A stretch of DNA of 64,000 bases from Citrus sinensis (Eukaryota; Streptophyta; Magnoliopsida; Sapindales; Rutaceae), in contig NC_068556.1 of NCBI RefSeq assembly GCF_022201045.2, forward strand, positions 21,743,501 through 21,807,500, given 5' to 3'. The translations under genes and the position numbers were made by a program. Positions 25,095 to 36,772 of the stretch are shown one piece after another. The notes beneath the pieces were generated by a model. It saw only the letters and a list, made by a program, of their open reading frames with translations. It did not search any database and was not told the origin of the DNA. How positions within the stretch are numbered: position 1 is the first letter of the stretch; the number at the start of each line of letters is the position of its first letter.

Positions 25095-26393
25095 TTTCTT
25101 GTTACTTCGTGTTGGTGATGGCGATAATGGTGATGAACAGAAGAAACCTGGTGTTGCCAGATGCTTTGCTTCTTTTGAAAATAAAGTGATGAGTCGAGTG
25201 ACAGCCTGACAGGGATGTTGGATTCTGTAGCTGTCGTTCTTTACAGAAAATATTATTCGTTGGGTCGGTGCTTGAAAGCGAAGGGTTACTGGGAGGTTGT
25301 TAAGAGAGTCCAACGACGTCGTTGTCTTCTCAATTCCGTGCTGAAAAGTCTACTCTCCAATAAACTCGTAATTTTATTTCCATCTTATTTAAACGAGAAA
25401 TTTGTCCCAATTTTCACTCAAGAGCAAGATTGTATCAAGTGGGAGAGCTTACATAGAATGAGTTTGTCATGTATAATCGAAGTATTGATGAAATAAATTT
25501 TGTTGGATTAATTAGTTTTTCTTAAATTTCTATTTAAAGAGATTTCTTTTGAAATATTACTTACATTACAATAAGATTATAATATATTGTTGAAGGTTGT
25601 TAAAACCTTCGTTTGTCCGAATCAGACAATTTAAAGAACAAACAGATAGAAAGTTAAACTTGCTTATCTTCAGAACTTTGAAACTAATTGTTATCTTTTG
25701 AAGAATTTCACGAACTAGATTCGAGCGTGTAACTACAAAAGGTATTTTGACGCCAAAGTCAATGTCGCGGAGAATTTTTGGTCACGTATCTTTCGTTGAA
25801 CTTTCTTTTTTTTTTTATTTGAACCACGAGGTGGTCCTGAGTGGGCCCCAACTGTGGGAGGCACCTTTAAGCCCTTACCACAACTCAGACTAATCCCCGC
25901 TCGCACCGGGTCGGCCCATAAGGAGTAAAGTACTGGCCAAAGTGATGACTCCATACGACAATGGGACTTGAACCCCTAACCTCTCTTAAGGAGTGAGAGT
26001 GCCGAACCACTCACACCAACCAACTTTGGTTTTTCTTTGAACTTTCTTTTATTTAACCAAAAGATCATTTCTTATCCGTTTTACTCGTTCAATTTTACTT
26101 CATTATATTTGATAATCATTTTTACTTGTATTTATACTCTGAACACATGATTTAGTTAGTAATCACGTCATTCTTTCTTATTAATATTTTTTAGTTTGAC
26201 CATCGTTAATTATCTCTTAATTTTTTGTATAAAGTACTGTGCAGTTTCCAATTCGCGATCAAAATAAGTTATACCTATGTTGATTTTTAATTCAAAATCA
26301 ATGTAAGTTGTTTCTGCATTGATCTTTTAATCTGAAATTGGTGTAAGCTATTTCCGTTATATGAACTAATAATATTTGCCGGACACATCGTGC
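25095..26393. other. Intergenic DNA with SINE; promoter side of the GPI-protein gene
   Basis: About 25095-25350 is the likely promoter and 5' UTR of the minus-strand GPI gene. The SINE occupies 25810-26036. The remainder is AT-rich with no recognisable gene. Confidence 0.5.
25810..26036 (-). mobile_element. tRNA-derived SINE with perfect 14-bp target duplications
   Basis: Read on the minus strand: A-box-like GGTGTGAGTGGTTCGGCAC, B-box GGTTCAAGTCCCATT, body GGTAAGGGCTTAAAGGTGCC and ACCTCGTGGT, then a short A-rich tail. Direct repeats TTGAACTTTCTTTT flank it at 25796-25809 and 26037-26050 with no mismatch, which suggests fairly recent insertion. It shares its 3' body with the SINE at 15179. 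The family looks Au-like or lineage-specific; the name is uncertain. Confidence 0.9.
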
Positions 26394-26401
26394 GGTGTAA
26401 G

Positions 26402-27347
26402 TAGGGATGGCAAAAATCCCCACGGGGACGGGTACCCTCGGGGATTTTCCCCATTCGGGGAGGGTACGGGGAAAATTTTTTACCCAATTTTTTATTCGGG
26501 GAGGGGACGGGGATGAGGTGGAATCCCCATCCCCTACCCATTTCCCCATTTTAATTTTTAATTTTATTTTTATTTTTAAAATTACTAATAAATAAATAAC
26601 AAAATTATAAATATTGTTAAAAATAATAAATATCAAAATAGTTGTATGTTGGGAAAGTGGTCACCCTTTGCCGAGAATTAGTTGAAGAGTATTAATTGAA
26701 GTTTTCACCAACTGTTTATTGCTTTGATTATACTGGTAGTAGTTCTTCTACTAGATCTACAGGGGATTCTTATAAGAAAGCAACCAAATGGATTATAGGT
26801 TTTGATGATTATGTAAACAATGGAGATTGTGCAGTTGTTGTAGATGAATTAGATTCATATTTGGATGAGAAAGTTATACCTCGGATGGAAGATTTTAATA
26901 TTTTGAGTTGGTGGAAGACAAATGCTAATAGGTATCCTACATTAGCTCGAATTGCTAGAGATATTTTGGCAATTCCAATTACAACAGTTGCTTCTGAATC
27001 AGCTTTTAACACTAGTGGTAGAGTTGTGAGCCCATACCATAACAGACTTCATCAAAGCACATTGGAGGCCTTAATGTGCTGTCAAAGTTGGTTACGAGCT
27101 TACAATAGCGGTATGAGTTTATTTTAATATGATTAATTTAAAATCGAAAATAAAAAAATGTATTAAACTATTAGTTATTCGGGGACCGGGGACCCTCGGG
27201 GATCCCCTGTTATTATTCGGGGAGGGGATGGGGATTCTCTCAAGCAATTCTGACGGGGACGGGGAGGGGACGGGGACATATGTAAAATATCGGGGATGGA
27301 TATGGGGAGATTGGTCCCCTCCCCTCCCCTCCCCATTGCCATCCCTA
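26402..27347 (+). mobile_element. Short hAT DNA transposon with 8-bp target duplications
   Basis: 946 bp with terminal inverted repeats TAGGGATGGCAA ... TTGCCATCCCTA and perfect 8-bp direct repeats GGTGTAAG at 26394-26401 and 27348-27355, the hAT hallmark. Subterminal regions are packed with CGGGGA-type motifs in both orientations (26418-26530 and 27179-27334), resembling transposase-binding arrays. The middle encodes only the C-terminal part of a transposase, so it is an internally deleted, non-autonomous element. It lies about 700 bp upstream of the APL1 start codon. Perfect target repeats suggest it is young. Confidence 0.93.
26696..27127 (+). CDS. hAT transposase C-terminal (hATC dimerisation) fragment
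   Basis: Open frame of 143 aa inside the short hAT element. It carries the hATC signature: DELDSYLDEKVIPR, FNILSWWKTNANRYPTLA, ARDILAIPITTVASESAFN, and RLHQSTLEALMCCQSWL. The BED zinc finger and the RNase-H-like catalytic core are missing, so it cannot transpose itself. The reading frame is intact. The ATG used is simply the first in frame; expression is unproven. A truncated dimerisation domain could in principle interact with full transposases. Confidence 0.8.
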   Translation: MKFSPTVYCFDYTGSSSSTRSTGDSYKKATKWIIGFDDYVNNGDCAVVVDELDSYLDEKVIPRMEDFNILSWWKTNANRYPTLARIARDILAIPITTVASESAFNTSGRVVSPYHNRLHQSTLEALMCCQSWLRAYNSGMSLF

Positions 27348-27355
27348 GGTGTAAG

Positions 27356-28044
27356 TGATTATATTTCTTGACACTTGCAATTGTAGTATACGTTTCTTTT
27401 TAAAAAGTACAGCTGGGTAAAGCTCAAATTTAATTTTTTTAGTCCATTACTTCTTTAAAATTCGAAATAAGTACTTAGCCATGACATATATTACATTATA
27501 ATATGATAATATTTCAGTTGTAAATGCGAGTATGTCTTTATTAGTTATAGCAATGATACTGTGCATAGACTGTTGAAGATTATCATTAATGTCTTGCAAG
27601 ATGTTACTCAAGTTATATACATTTGAAATTTGAAAACAATGTAGGACGTAGAGACAAAAGCATGGTCCCCTTGTTATGTATATTTTCCTGGTCTGAGTTT
27701 CCACTCGCAACAAAAAAAATCTAAAGACGGTGTACTAGTAAAGCGCCAGCGAGCTTAAGGATATATATTCCTTGATTCGTAATTATTTACAAACTAAGAG
27801 GACACGAACGTGATCCCGATACTTACTCGGACCGCCACACAGAGTCCACGAACACAAAAAATTGGTGGCTGCGATTGAATTTGGATAACGTGTCCAATCT
27901 TCCAATAGCGTGCATGAATATGCATTCACATTCCATGTAAGCAAACTCCTATTGAGTCTCACTCTTTACTACATGTATTTTTTAACATACAAGTGCTTTG
28001 TTGATAATTTTGAATTACAATTTTCTCCTTGAGAGTTCAAGAAA
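27356..28044 (+). promoter_or_regulatory. Upstream region of APL1
   Basis: About 690 bp between the hAT element and the APL1 ATG. It should hold the proximal promoter and 5' UTR. I see a GGATAAC I-box-like motif followed by GTGTCC (about 27882-27894), which is suggestive of light control but weak. No clear TATA box close to the ATG was identified. Confidence 0.3.
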
Positions 28045-31000
28045 ATGGCACTCTCGGCCGATGGCCGGTTTTCCCTCTCAGCAACCGGCCAGCTACGTGG
28101 CGCGACGGGATTGGCAGCAGGGAGCAGGAACTGGAGGCTTGTCAAGTCTTGCAATGGAGAGTTGATGGGCACAAAGCTTAATACGAATGCAAAACATCGA
28201 AATGAGGCTGGTAGCAAACTCGTTCAGAAACAAGTTTGCATGACTCTTACGGCTGACATAGCAGGCGAGTCCAAGGTGAGTGAACGATGTGTCGTTTTAA
28301 AATGCTGACAGCTGAGATTGTATTAAGCTTTCAACCGAACGACATTTCGTCCGTTGCAATTTTCATTGAACGACGTAATGTACTCTTCCAATTTAAGCAA
28401 CTGTTACCCCAATGCTATTTTAATGTTATCAATTATTCACTTGATTGAGAAGCTTGATTTTGTAAAGGTCCAAATACTAGTATTTAAACTTATGCAATTT
28501 TACAATCACCATAGACATTTGATGGTGTATGCATCATCTTTAGATAATATATAATTTTTTCTCAGCGAATCTGTGATTAGTGATTATTTTGTTAATTAAA
28601 AATGTCAAAGTAATAAAATCTCAATTATACATTCTCATAAATTCACAACACAATATCCTTAACTTATAATATGTATCATGCATGTTTGTTTTGTTGGGGG
28701 CATGCATGTAGTTAAGAGATTTGGAGATGGAGAAGCGTGATGCACGCACAGTTGCAGCGGTCATTCTGGGAGGAGGAGCTGGGACCCGTCTCTACCCTCT
28801 CACTAAACAACGTGCCAAGCCTGCTGTAAGCATCTTTTTTGAGTACTCTTTCTTCATTAAGTTCTAAGCATTGCAAAGTTGACAAATGTGTATTGTAGGT
28901 TCCAATTGGCGGTGCATACAGGCTGATTGATGTGCCAATGAGCAATTGCATCAACAGTGGAATTAACAAAGTCTACATTCTCACTCAATACAACTCAGCA
29001 TCACTCAACAGGCATCTTGCTCGTGCTTACAACTACGGCAGCGGGGTAACCTTTGGAGATGGATGTGTTGAGGTAAAAGTAAATTGTTTGTTTCAGAATG
29101 CTTTAATTTCCCTTCGCTAGCTGATGTTTCAATTGACTGGGAATTCACAGGTTCTAGCTGCCACTCAAACTCCTGGAGAAGCAGGTAAAAGATGGTTCCA
29201 GGGTACTGCGGATGCTGTGAGACAATTTCATTGGCTTTTTGAGGTACCCAATACTTTATTTTGGTTGATGATTCATGCATATTTGTGACTCTTAACACAA
29301 TCCCGATCTTGCCGCAGGATCCGAGAAATAAAGTAATTGAAGATGTCCTGATTCTATCTGGGGATCACTTGTATAGAATGGACTATATGGACTTTGTCCA
29401 GGTAGAGCATGACATGCAGTTTTACTCGAAAAATGTTCAGAGTTCATACGACATGTGCGTTTGTTAGGATGATTTTTCGTATATTCAATTACTAAGATTC
29501 GTTTCTTGATTTCCAGAATCATCGGCAGAGTGGTGCAGACATCACTATCTCTTGTCTGCCTATGGATGACCGGTACGCCCTTGCTTTTAGCAAAATTCAT
29601 ATCAACTCTGAAACATATGAACATTTCAGACTTTGTGGATAAATTCAAATTTAATAGTTTCTGAGTAGCTTCTGCAAATACATCACACAACTTGGCATCT
29701 TTACTGTTGCTAACTCAATGTTCATTTACAATGTCTATTTTCATGATAGTCGTGCCTCAGATTTTGGTCTGATGAAAATTAACAACGAGGGAAGAGTCCT
29801 TTCTTTCAGTGAAAAGCCTAAAGGGAAAGACTTGAAAGCAATGGTAACGTTATAAGTTTCTGATTCATTTAAATTCTGAATCATGACCCTGGTTTGAGCG
29901 TTGTGCTAAGTTTGTGCATGATATAGGCAGTAGATACAACAGTTTTGGGACTTTCTAAACAAGAGGCTGAAGAGAAGCCATACATTGCTTCCATGGGTGT
30001 GTATCTCTTCAAAAAGGAGATACTTCTTAATCTTTTGAGGTACCCTAAAATTTTAGCTTAACATATATCAACAATAACCAAGGAGGTGATGTTAAACTAA
30101 GTGTTGCTAATAGCTGTTGAATCAGATGGCGTTTTCCAACTGCGAATGACTTTGGATCAGAAATAATCCCTGCATCAGCCAATGAACAATTCTTAAAGGT
30201 CTGTGTTTGGTTTAATATCTATGTGAGCGGTAGAATCAAAACTAATTATTTGGTTCAGTCAGAGGCTCTAATACAAATATTTTGACTAGGCTTATCTGTT
30301 CAATGATTACTGGGAAGATATAGGAACCATCAGATCCTTCTTCGAGGCAAATCTTGCCCTCACTGCGCATGTAAGTATGAAATCTACATAAAAATCACTT
30401 CATCTCATTAGCTTTTAATTAATGTGCACGTCTAAATAAACAGAAGCTATTCTTAAAACAGGGGATCTGACATTTCTTTGTGACTCTCAGCCACCGATGT
30501 TTAGTTTCTATGATGCCACAAAGCCAATCTACACGTCTCGAAGAAACCTACCACCATCGAAGATTGATGATAGCAAGGTTAGTAAAAGCTATGTCTTCAC
30601 CTTGCATTTTAAGCTTCGTTTTCAGAAAAATTATGTTTCAAGCATCTTCTTCGTTGTTAATCTAACTATTATGGGAAAATCGTAAAAGATCCATAGGCAG
30701 ATAATTATACAAATATTCTGCAAAAGAATTGCTACCACTGGCTGCCAGACCTTGGAAGACTATTAACACATTTTTAAGTGTTTTGACGTTTTTCCAAATT
30801 CTGTTGCAGATTGTTGATTCAATCATATCACATGGAAGTTTCATAACAAGCAGCTTCATAGAACACAGTGTCGTTGGCATCAGATCTCGAATCAATGCTA
30901 ACGTTCACTTAAAGGTTAGTCCGGCAAATCCTCTTTGCAGGAGAATTTGGAAATGTAGTAGCTTGTGCAGTGTAATTTGTATGACCAAATAAATGCAGGA

Positions 31001-31444
31001 TACGATGATGCTTGGAGCTGACTTTTACGAGACAGACGCTGAAGTAGCATCACTACTAGCTGAGGGGAGAGTTCCTGTTGGAATTGGTGAAAACACAAAA
31101 ATAAAGTATGAACAACTTAAACCTATTTGTCACATTGTTGAAACGAAATACGATTCTTCAACTATCTCTCGTTTCTCACTGCTCTGATAATTATGTTGTT
31201 GTGCAGAGAGTGCATCATTGACAAAAATGCCAGAATAGGGAAGAATGTTATTATTGCAAATTCGGAGGTATGACTTGTTTACACATTCTTCCATCAACAT
31301 AAGATTTTTAAGGATCATATTTCTTACTCCATGGATTTACAGGGCATCCAAGAGGCTGATAGATCTGCAGAAGGGTTCTACATCCGCTCAGGGGTTACCG
31401 TCATATTGAAAAATTCTGTTATCACAGACGGATTTGTGATATGA
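28045..31444 (+). CDS. APL1: ADP-glucose pyrophosphorylase large subunit, chloroplastic
   Basis: Makes ADP-glucose from glucose-1-phosphate and ATP, the committed step of starch synthesis, as a heterotetramer with the small subunit in the plastid stroma. Fifteen exons, 524 aa: 28045-28275, 28712-28825, 28899-29072, 29151-29243, 29318-29401, 29517-29572, 29750-29843, 29927-30039, 30126-30198, 30290-30370, 30491-30577, 30810-30914, 30999-31105, 31207-31267, 31343-31444. Residues 1 to about 70 look like a transit peptide. The nucleotide loop is [16 protein letters not shown]103 and K113 match the arginine and lysine needed for catalysis in small subunits, which many large subunits have lost. Other landmarks: [72 protein letters not shown]. 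The C-terminus is the beta-helix regulatory domain. It matches Arabidopsis APL1/ADG2 best from memory. Confidence 0.96.
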
Positions 31445-32354
31445 AAGATATTTCCGTCCATCATCTTTTGCTTGATTAGGAGTGCAATCAAGAAAAATTT
31501 GTATGAGATGAGATATGTAGCCATTATGCGGGCGAATGAGAAGTATAAATGTGATAAGCCTGAGGACGATTGATGTTTATTGCTGTAAAAACACAATCCT
31601 TGATATTCAGGGGCAAGAAGGGGGAAAATGATGAAAGCAAGTTTCTTTTTTTGAGAAGGAAATCACCAAACTGAAAATTAATTAGGCAATAATGTTTTCT
31701 TGACAATCTTGGAGAACGCAGAAGTCCAATAATTGCCGTTGAAAGGAAATCCTGTGGGGTTTTCAGCTAGCACATACTTGGGCTAAAAGTTGATAATTGT
31801 TTGCATGAATCCTACATGCATTCGCGACTTTGAGGATCCATTAATTTATAGATTAAAGAACGCAAAACAAAATCAACAGTATCTCGCAAAGCGTTTACGA
31901 TGGGTGGGCCTATTTTTAACAAGGCAAACTTAGACTATTGCTTAAAAGTAAAACCCATATTATATGATATTACAATTAATATTTACAAATTAAATTATTA
32001 CTGAGTATGGTTTACACATCAATTTTTATGAAATACTGTCCAAATTTAAGCAAGGGAAATCTAGGTATCAGATCAAACAATAACTACTACATATTTACAT
32101 CTAACCTATTTTTTAGCAAAAACCAAGGTCTAAATAAGAAGATTACCGGCTTGCTTGATTATTACATTTTACGTATATATTGGTTTTTTCTTTCAAATAC
32201 GTTTTACGTATATATTAGTCCTTCCTTTCAAATTCTCTGTTTCTAAAGATTTGCTATCAAATTTCACTTTCTTGTCTTTTCATATGGATGAGCACAGCAA
32301 CTTGATGGAATGCAAAAAGCAAGAAACAATAAGCAGATTTCCTCTGATTCTATT
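31445..32354. other. Gap between convergent APL1 and RH58
   Basis: Holds the 3' UTRs of both genes and AT-rich spacer. A short internal repeat (TTTTACGTATATATT, at about 32167 and 32202) is the only structure noted. No gene recognised. Confidence 0.5.
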
Positions 32355-35300
32355 TTAACATTGAGTCTGTAAAGTAAGCTCTTCAGATTTAAACTTCAGT
32401 TCATTTTCATATCTTTGCAAAACAAACAGCTCCTCTGATGTTATGATACTGGTAACAGTCCATTTCTCGTCTGAAAATGGTTTCCTACCTGTTCTCCCAG
32501 CTCGATGAAGATAATCTATAGCAGATCTTGGCAGATCAAAGTTGTATATGTGAGTTGTTTCCGGCAGGTCAATCCCTCTAGCTGCTATATCTGTAGACAC
32601 AAGCAGATAGCCTCCTCCTTGTCTCACTTCCTGTATTAAGAAATGGAAACAACAACACATGTAAACCCAGCCATTAAGGAAAAATGCACTTGCCTTTACC
32701 CAGTTAAAGAACTGAAGCACTAAAGAAGATATTATCCATCCAAAAGAAAAAAGAAAAGAAAAAGCAGAACTTACTAATAGTGAAGCTGCTCGTGAGTTGA
32801 AATTCATCTCTTCTTCCAGAAGAAGGACGTCTGAAGAACCTTTGTATGAATTGCTCAGGAAATCGACCAAAAGAGTTGTTGAAGGAGCATTTCCAGCCTT
32901 CTTTGACTTCTCAGACTGCAACACAACGCCAATCAAATAATTATCCAAATGATGGCCACTAGCTCTCTTTAGTTGAGTCAATATATAAAAAAAGTACTTA
33001 AACAGCATCAAGAAGATAATAGATTTTCAGCATGCCAGATGGAATTTTATTTAAAACCAAGCAATATCATATTGATGATCAATTGATAAAATACCATTGA
33101 ATAGTGCAAGATGAAACAGATTTTACATGTGTTTTATGATAAAATTCAAAGAGTTAGTTGAACAATTCAAGAAAAGGACACACTGTACCTGCTCACCGAC
33201 AAAAATAATGCCAGACTCAGGTGCATCAGACTGTATTAAGGATAGCAATGTTTGATACTTCATTTTTTTCCCACATATCTGTTAAGTAAAATGGTATCAG
33301 CACCATCTGTGTCTGGTCCAATATATGAATAAGGAACAGACAAATATAGTAGGGTGATTTAGGAGAGAAGTAATTGGGGCAAAAAAAAAAAAAACTGCAG
33401 TCAAAAACTCTGAAAATGAGTTGCTAACAGCCAAAGAGAATATGTAGTAGAATAAATATCAAATATAAATTTGCTTACCACAAATCTATGATGCAGACAT
33501 GAAGGCAATGGTTTTATTGCATTTACATGAACATGAACCACATCACTCTGTAATAAACATCCAAAATCCAAATGCATGTCATACAACCAGTGGCAACATT
33601 GTAATACTTATGACAAAGGTTTCATAAGAACTAGAACCAGTGAAAAACCTTGGTCCACTTCTGTTGTATGCAGTTGTGCAAGAACCGTCGGTGCTGAGGA
33701 ATTGATGCACTGGCGAAAACAGTCTGACGGTTATTGCACGATGAATATGATGCCAACAGCTTTTTAAGAGAACTGACTTGTTTTGATGAATTGAATAAGA
33801 AATCAACCTAACAAAATAAAAAATCCAAGCACAACATTACAAAGAGACACTTCATATTTAAGAAATTCTATAACTACAGGAAACATGCTTAATCAAAATT
33901 TTGAACCGCCTGTTATTGACTTGATAACCAACAAATAACCATTCAAAACAAACAATAATCCATATTTATATGCTTCTAAAGAAAAAAGCCACTTACCTCA
34001 TCGATAACCAGAACTTGCACAGACTCCAGTTTGAATATATGCTTCTCAATTAATTGGCACAGACTTCCCATCGTTGCTACTACTATTGTTGGGGGCTCTG
34101 CCTGAAAATTTTGACCACAGAATTAAATGCCCCATATCATAAAGACACAGTTTTTTAATGTTTCATGATGCCATCCCTAAAGACAAAAGCAAACATGGAC
34201 AACTGAGAAATTCCTCATCATTAATGAGTCATAGGCAAGGTTATTGCAAGGTTATGAAGAATATTAAGAACCACAATTGCAAGTTGTTTTATAATAAGTA
34301 ATAACTGAAAATATTTCTTCAGAGCTATCTTAGCTTTTCTAACACTGAAAAACAAACAAAATTTTCACCAATTTAGACTACGTATTGCAGCATTATTCAA
34401 TGCTTTTCAGCACAAAAAGCATTTTAAGTCAAGAAGCCAAATTAGAAATATTGGACTGTAAAATATATTTGTCCTCTACCGATTGGAACAACTGCTGTGA
34501 CTAAATTATCACAGTTTGAGAGATTAGAGAGTTTTAAGGCTCAAATGACAATTGCTTAATATGAAGTCAGAGAATACAGCACCTTAAGCCAACTCTTGTG
34601 TCTTCTCAACATTCCTCCATCTAAAAGAGCCATCACAGTACATGGCTTGTGCTCCAAATCAGTATCCGACGGCTTTGCAGCCAAAACCCGAGCAACTTTT
34701 GTAACCTTATCCGAAAGAAATAACAATATTACCATGAATCATAAAACAAATTAACCACTTGTTTTATCCATATTTTCAAAAACGCCCTTTACTGCCAAAA
34801 ATAATTTCAAATTCAAGGTCACAAAATGATAATCTTACTTGCATGCCAAGTTCGCGAGTTGGCACCACAATTACTGCTTGCACAGCAGACCTTTGAGCAT
34901 TTACTAGCGAAAATATCAACAGCAGGTATGTCAGCGTCTTCCCAGAGCCTGTCTAGAAGATGAAAAGAGGGAGAAAAATACATTAGTGTCGTCAGCAACT
35001 TTATTCATTTCTTTAATGAGTAATCTTTAGCTTTGAGCTGTCGTGCTTTAATTCACAGTTGTAAGTAGAATAACTAGCCGTAAATATAAATTTACTCACC
35101 AACGATACTTTCAGAATTAATAAATCATGTAAAATTAAGTTAGTTATTAACCTGAGCATGAAGTATGCAATCCCGGCTCGAGAACAGAACAGGCAGCGCT
35201 TCGCGCTGTATATCCGTTGGTAAAACATATCCAGTCTCATCCATTCTGCGAGCGTTTCAATTTTTTTTAAATAATAAAAAAAATACTAGCTAACTAGCTT

Positions 35301-35622
35301 GACTGCTAAGTTTAGGAAAACGAAATAATATATTGATTATTTAAAACGAGTGGCTCGTTTCGGAGACTCACCTGCGAAGCACGTGCTCGGGCACATGACC
35401 TTGGCATAATTCACGCAGAGTCAAGGAGTTGTTTCCGGTTCCGGCAGCGAGTTCTTCAATGGAGACTGCCGAAGAGCTGAGAACGGCTCGCAAAGGTTTC
35501 CAAGAAATTGATACAGGTAAGAAAGCTCGGTTTGTAAATTCGATTGAATTTGGAGAAGATAATTTGTGATTAACTCTCGTAACAAGAATCGTATGAGTAG
35601 CTGAAATGGCAATGGCAGCCAT
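32355..35622 (-). CDS. RH58: DEAD-box ATP-dependent RNA helicase 58, chloroplastic
   Basis: ATP-dependent RNA helicase predicted in plastids. Ten exons, 473 aa: 35622-35372, 35245-35152, 34952-34839, 34705-34583, 34101-33997, 33807-33649, 33547-33479, 33278-33189, 32915-32775, 32630-32355. The N-terminus (about 50 aa) is Ser/Thr/Arg-rich, as in a transit peptide. Motifs in order: Q-motif-like GYVLPTDIQREALP; motif I AQTGSGKT (about 114-121); PTRELG; motif II DEVD (228-231) in place of DEAD; motif III SAS in place of SAT; motif V STDIAARGIDLP; motif VI HRAGRTGR. Arabidopsis RH58 (At5g19210) is about 472 aa and has the same order. An internal segment rich in K, S and G lies between helicase domain motifs. 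Next to APL1, as in Arabidopsis. Confidence 0.94.
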
Positions 35623-36678
35623 TTTCTCTGTTCTTTCTTGTTTTTCTTCTCACTACAAACTTGTTGAAGTTTGGATTGTAAACGGGGAAATTGCGGTCTG
35701 CATTCGCAATGCGTTTGGGCCTTGGGCTCAATTTCATACACAAGCCCAAACATTAAGTTGACTGGTCAAGGCCCGGCCCATCATTTTACTCCGGCCTCCT
35801 CGAAACCTGTACAAGAGAAAGAGCGGAAGCCATTTCTGCGGATTCCGGAATTTGAAATTTTGGATCGTGCGAATGGGATCAAAGACTATTAGAGGACGGA
35901 GACAGGATCGTCAGCTAGTGTGAGTTGACAACGCGTGCAGGCTCCTCATCGTCATCGAGACAGGATCCAAAGACTTTTTTTTGTTTTTACTTTGATTAAT
36001 TTTTCAATCTCGCATCTTTTTTTTTTAATTTTCATCGTCAGCGTCGCCGGTCTGCTGGTTCCTTATACATGGTGGCACCCAATTTGGACGGTCAAGTTTA
36101 AAAGAATAAACAACACGAATTGATTTTAAAAAATAACCGTGTTTGACTTCCAATATAAGATTTTGTGGGGGAAAAAAAAGAGGGTTCAGTTTCCTTCGAC
36201 TAGTCGGCATAGTATCGTATTAATTAAAAAAAATTAATGTTATAATGTTATATGTATTGAAAATAATACAAAATATACCAATAAAATATTCTTGTAATAA
36301 TAGTGTATTTTTTGTGTTATCTTTTTGTACTTATATAACACTGTTGTAATTACAAAATGAATTTTATGTGGTCGATTACTTTATTCTTCGTTGTAATTTA
36401 ATTTTTCAATGTATTACAAGAATATCATTGTCGATTTGTCGTGTTGTGCTGATCGAAGTTAGTTTTAACTTCTTGTGATTGCGTTAGAAGAATTTAATAT
36501 GGATAAAATATCTTATTATAAGAATTTAATTTCGTGCACAATTTTGTTCAAAATTTAAGGGTAAATTTCTTTTTTTTTTTCTTTTTTAAATACATAGCAA
36601 CGAAGTTAGTGTTTGTTCATAAAAAAGCATTTATATGAATCCAATTATTCATTTCTTTTTTTTTGGGAAATTTGTGAT

Positions 36679-36772
36679 GCGGTACCACAGTTGCATCCAG
36701 CCGTTGGATGTTTGTGAACCTCACTAATTCAAGTGCATCCAACGGTTGGATGCAACTGTAGTACGGTACCAC
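36679..36772. repeat. Small perfect-looking hairpin (foldback) element
   Basis: Left arm GGTACCACAGTTGCATCC...CCGTTGGATG (36681-36710) pairs with the right arm CATCCAACGGTTGGATGCAA...GGTACC (36736-36770), with only a few mismatches and one small insertion. The spacer is about 25 bp. The flanks are A/T runs. It is about 92 bp long, so a tiny foldback MITE is likely. No target duplication was assigned. Confidence 0.75.

Noticed and set aside
26287-26636. Minus-strand frames rich in Pro/Gly across the hAT left end
   Set aside because: They read through the CGGGGA subterminal repeats and have no protein family features.
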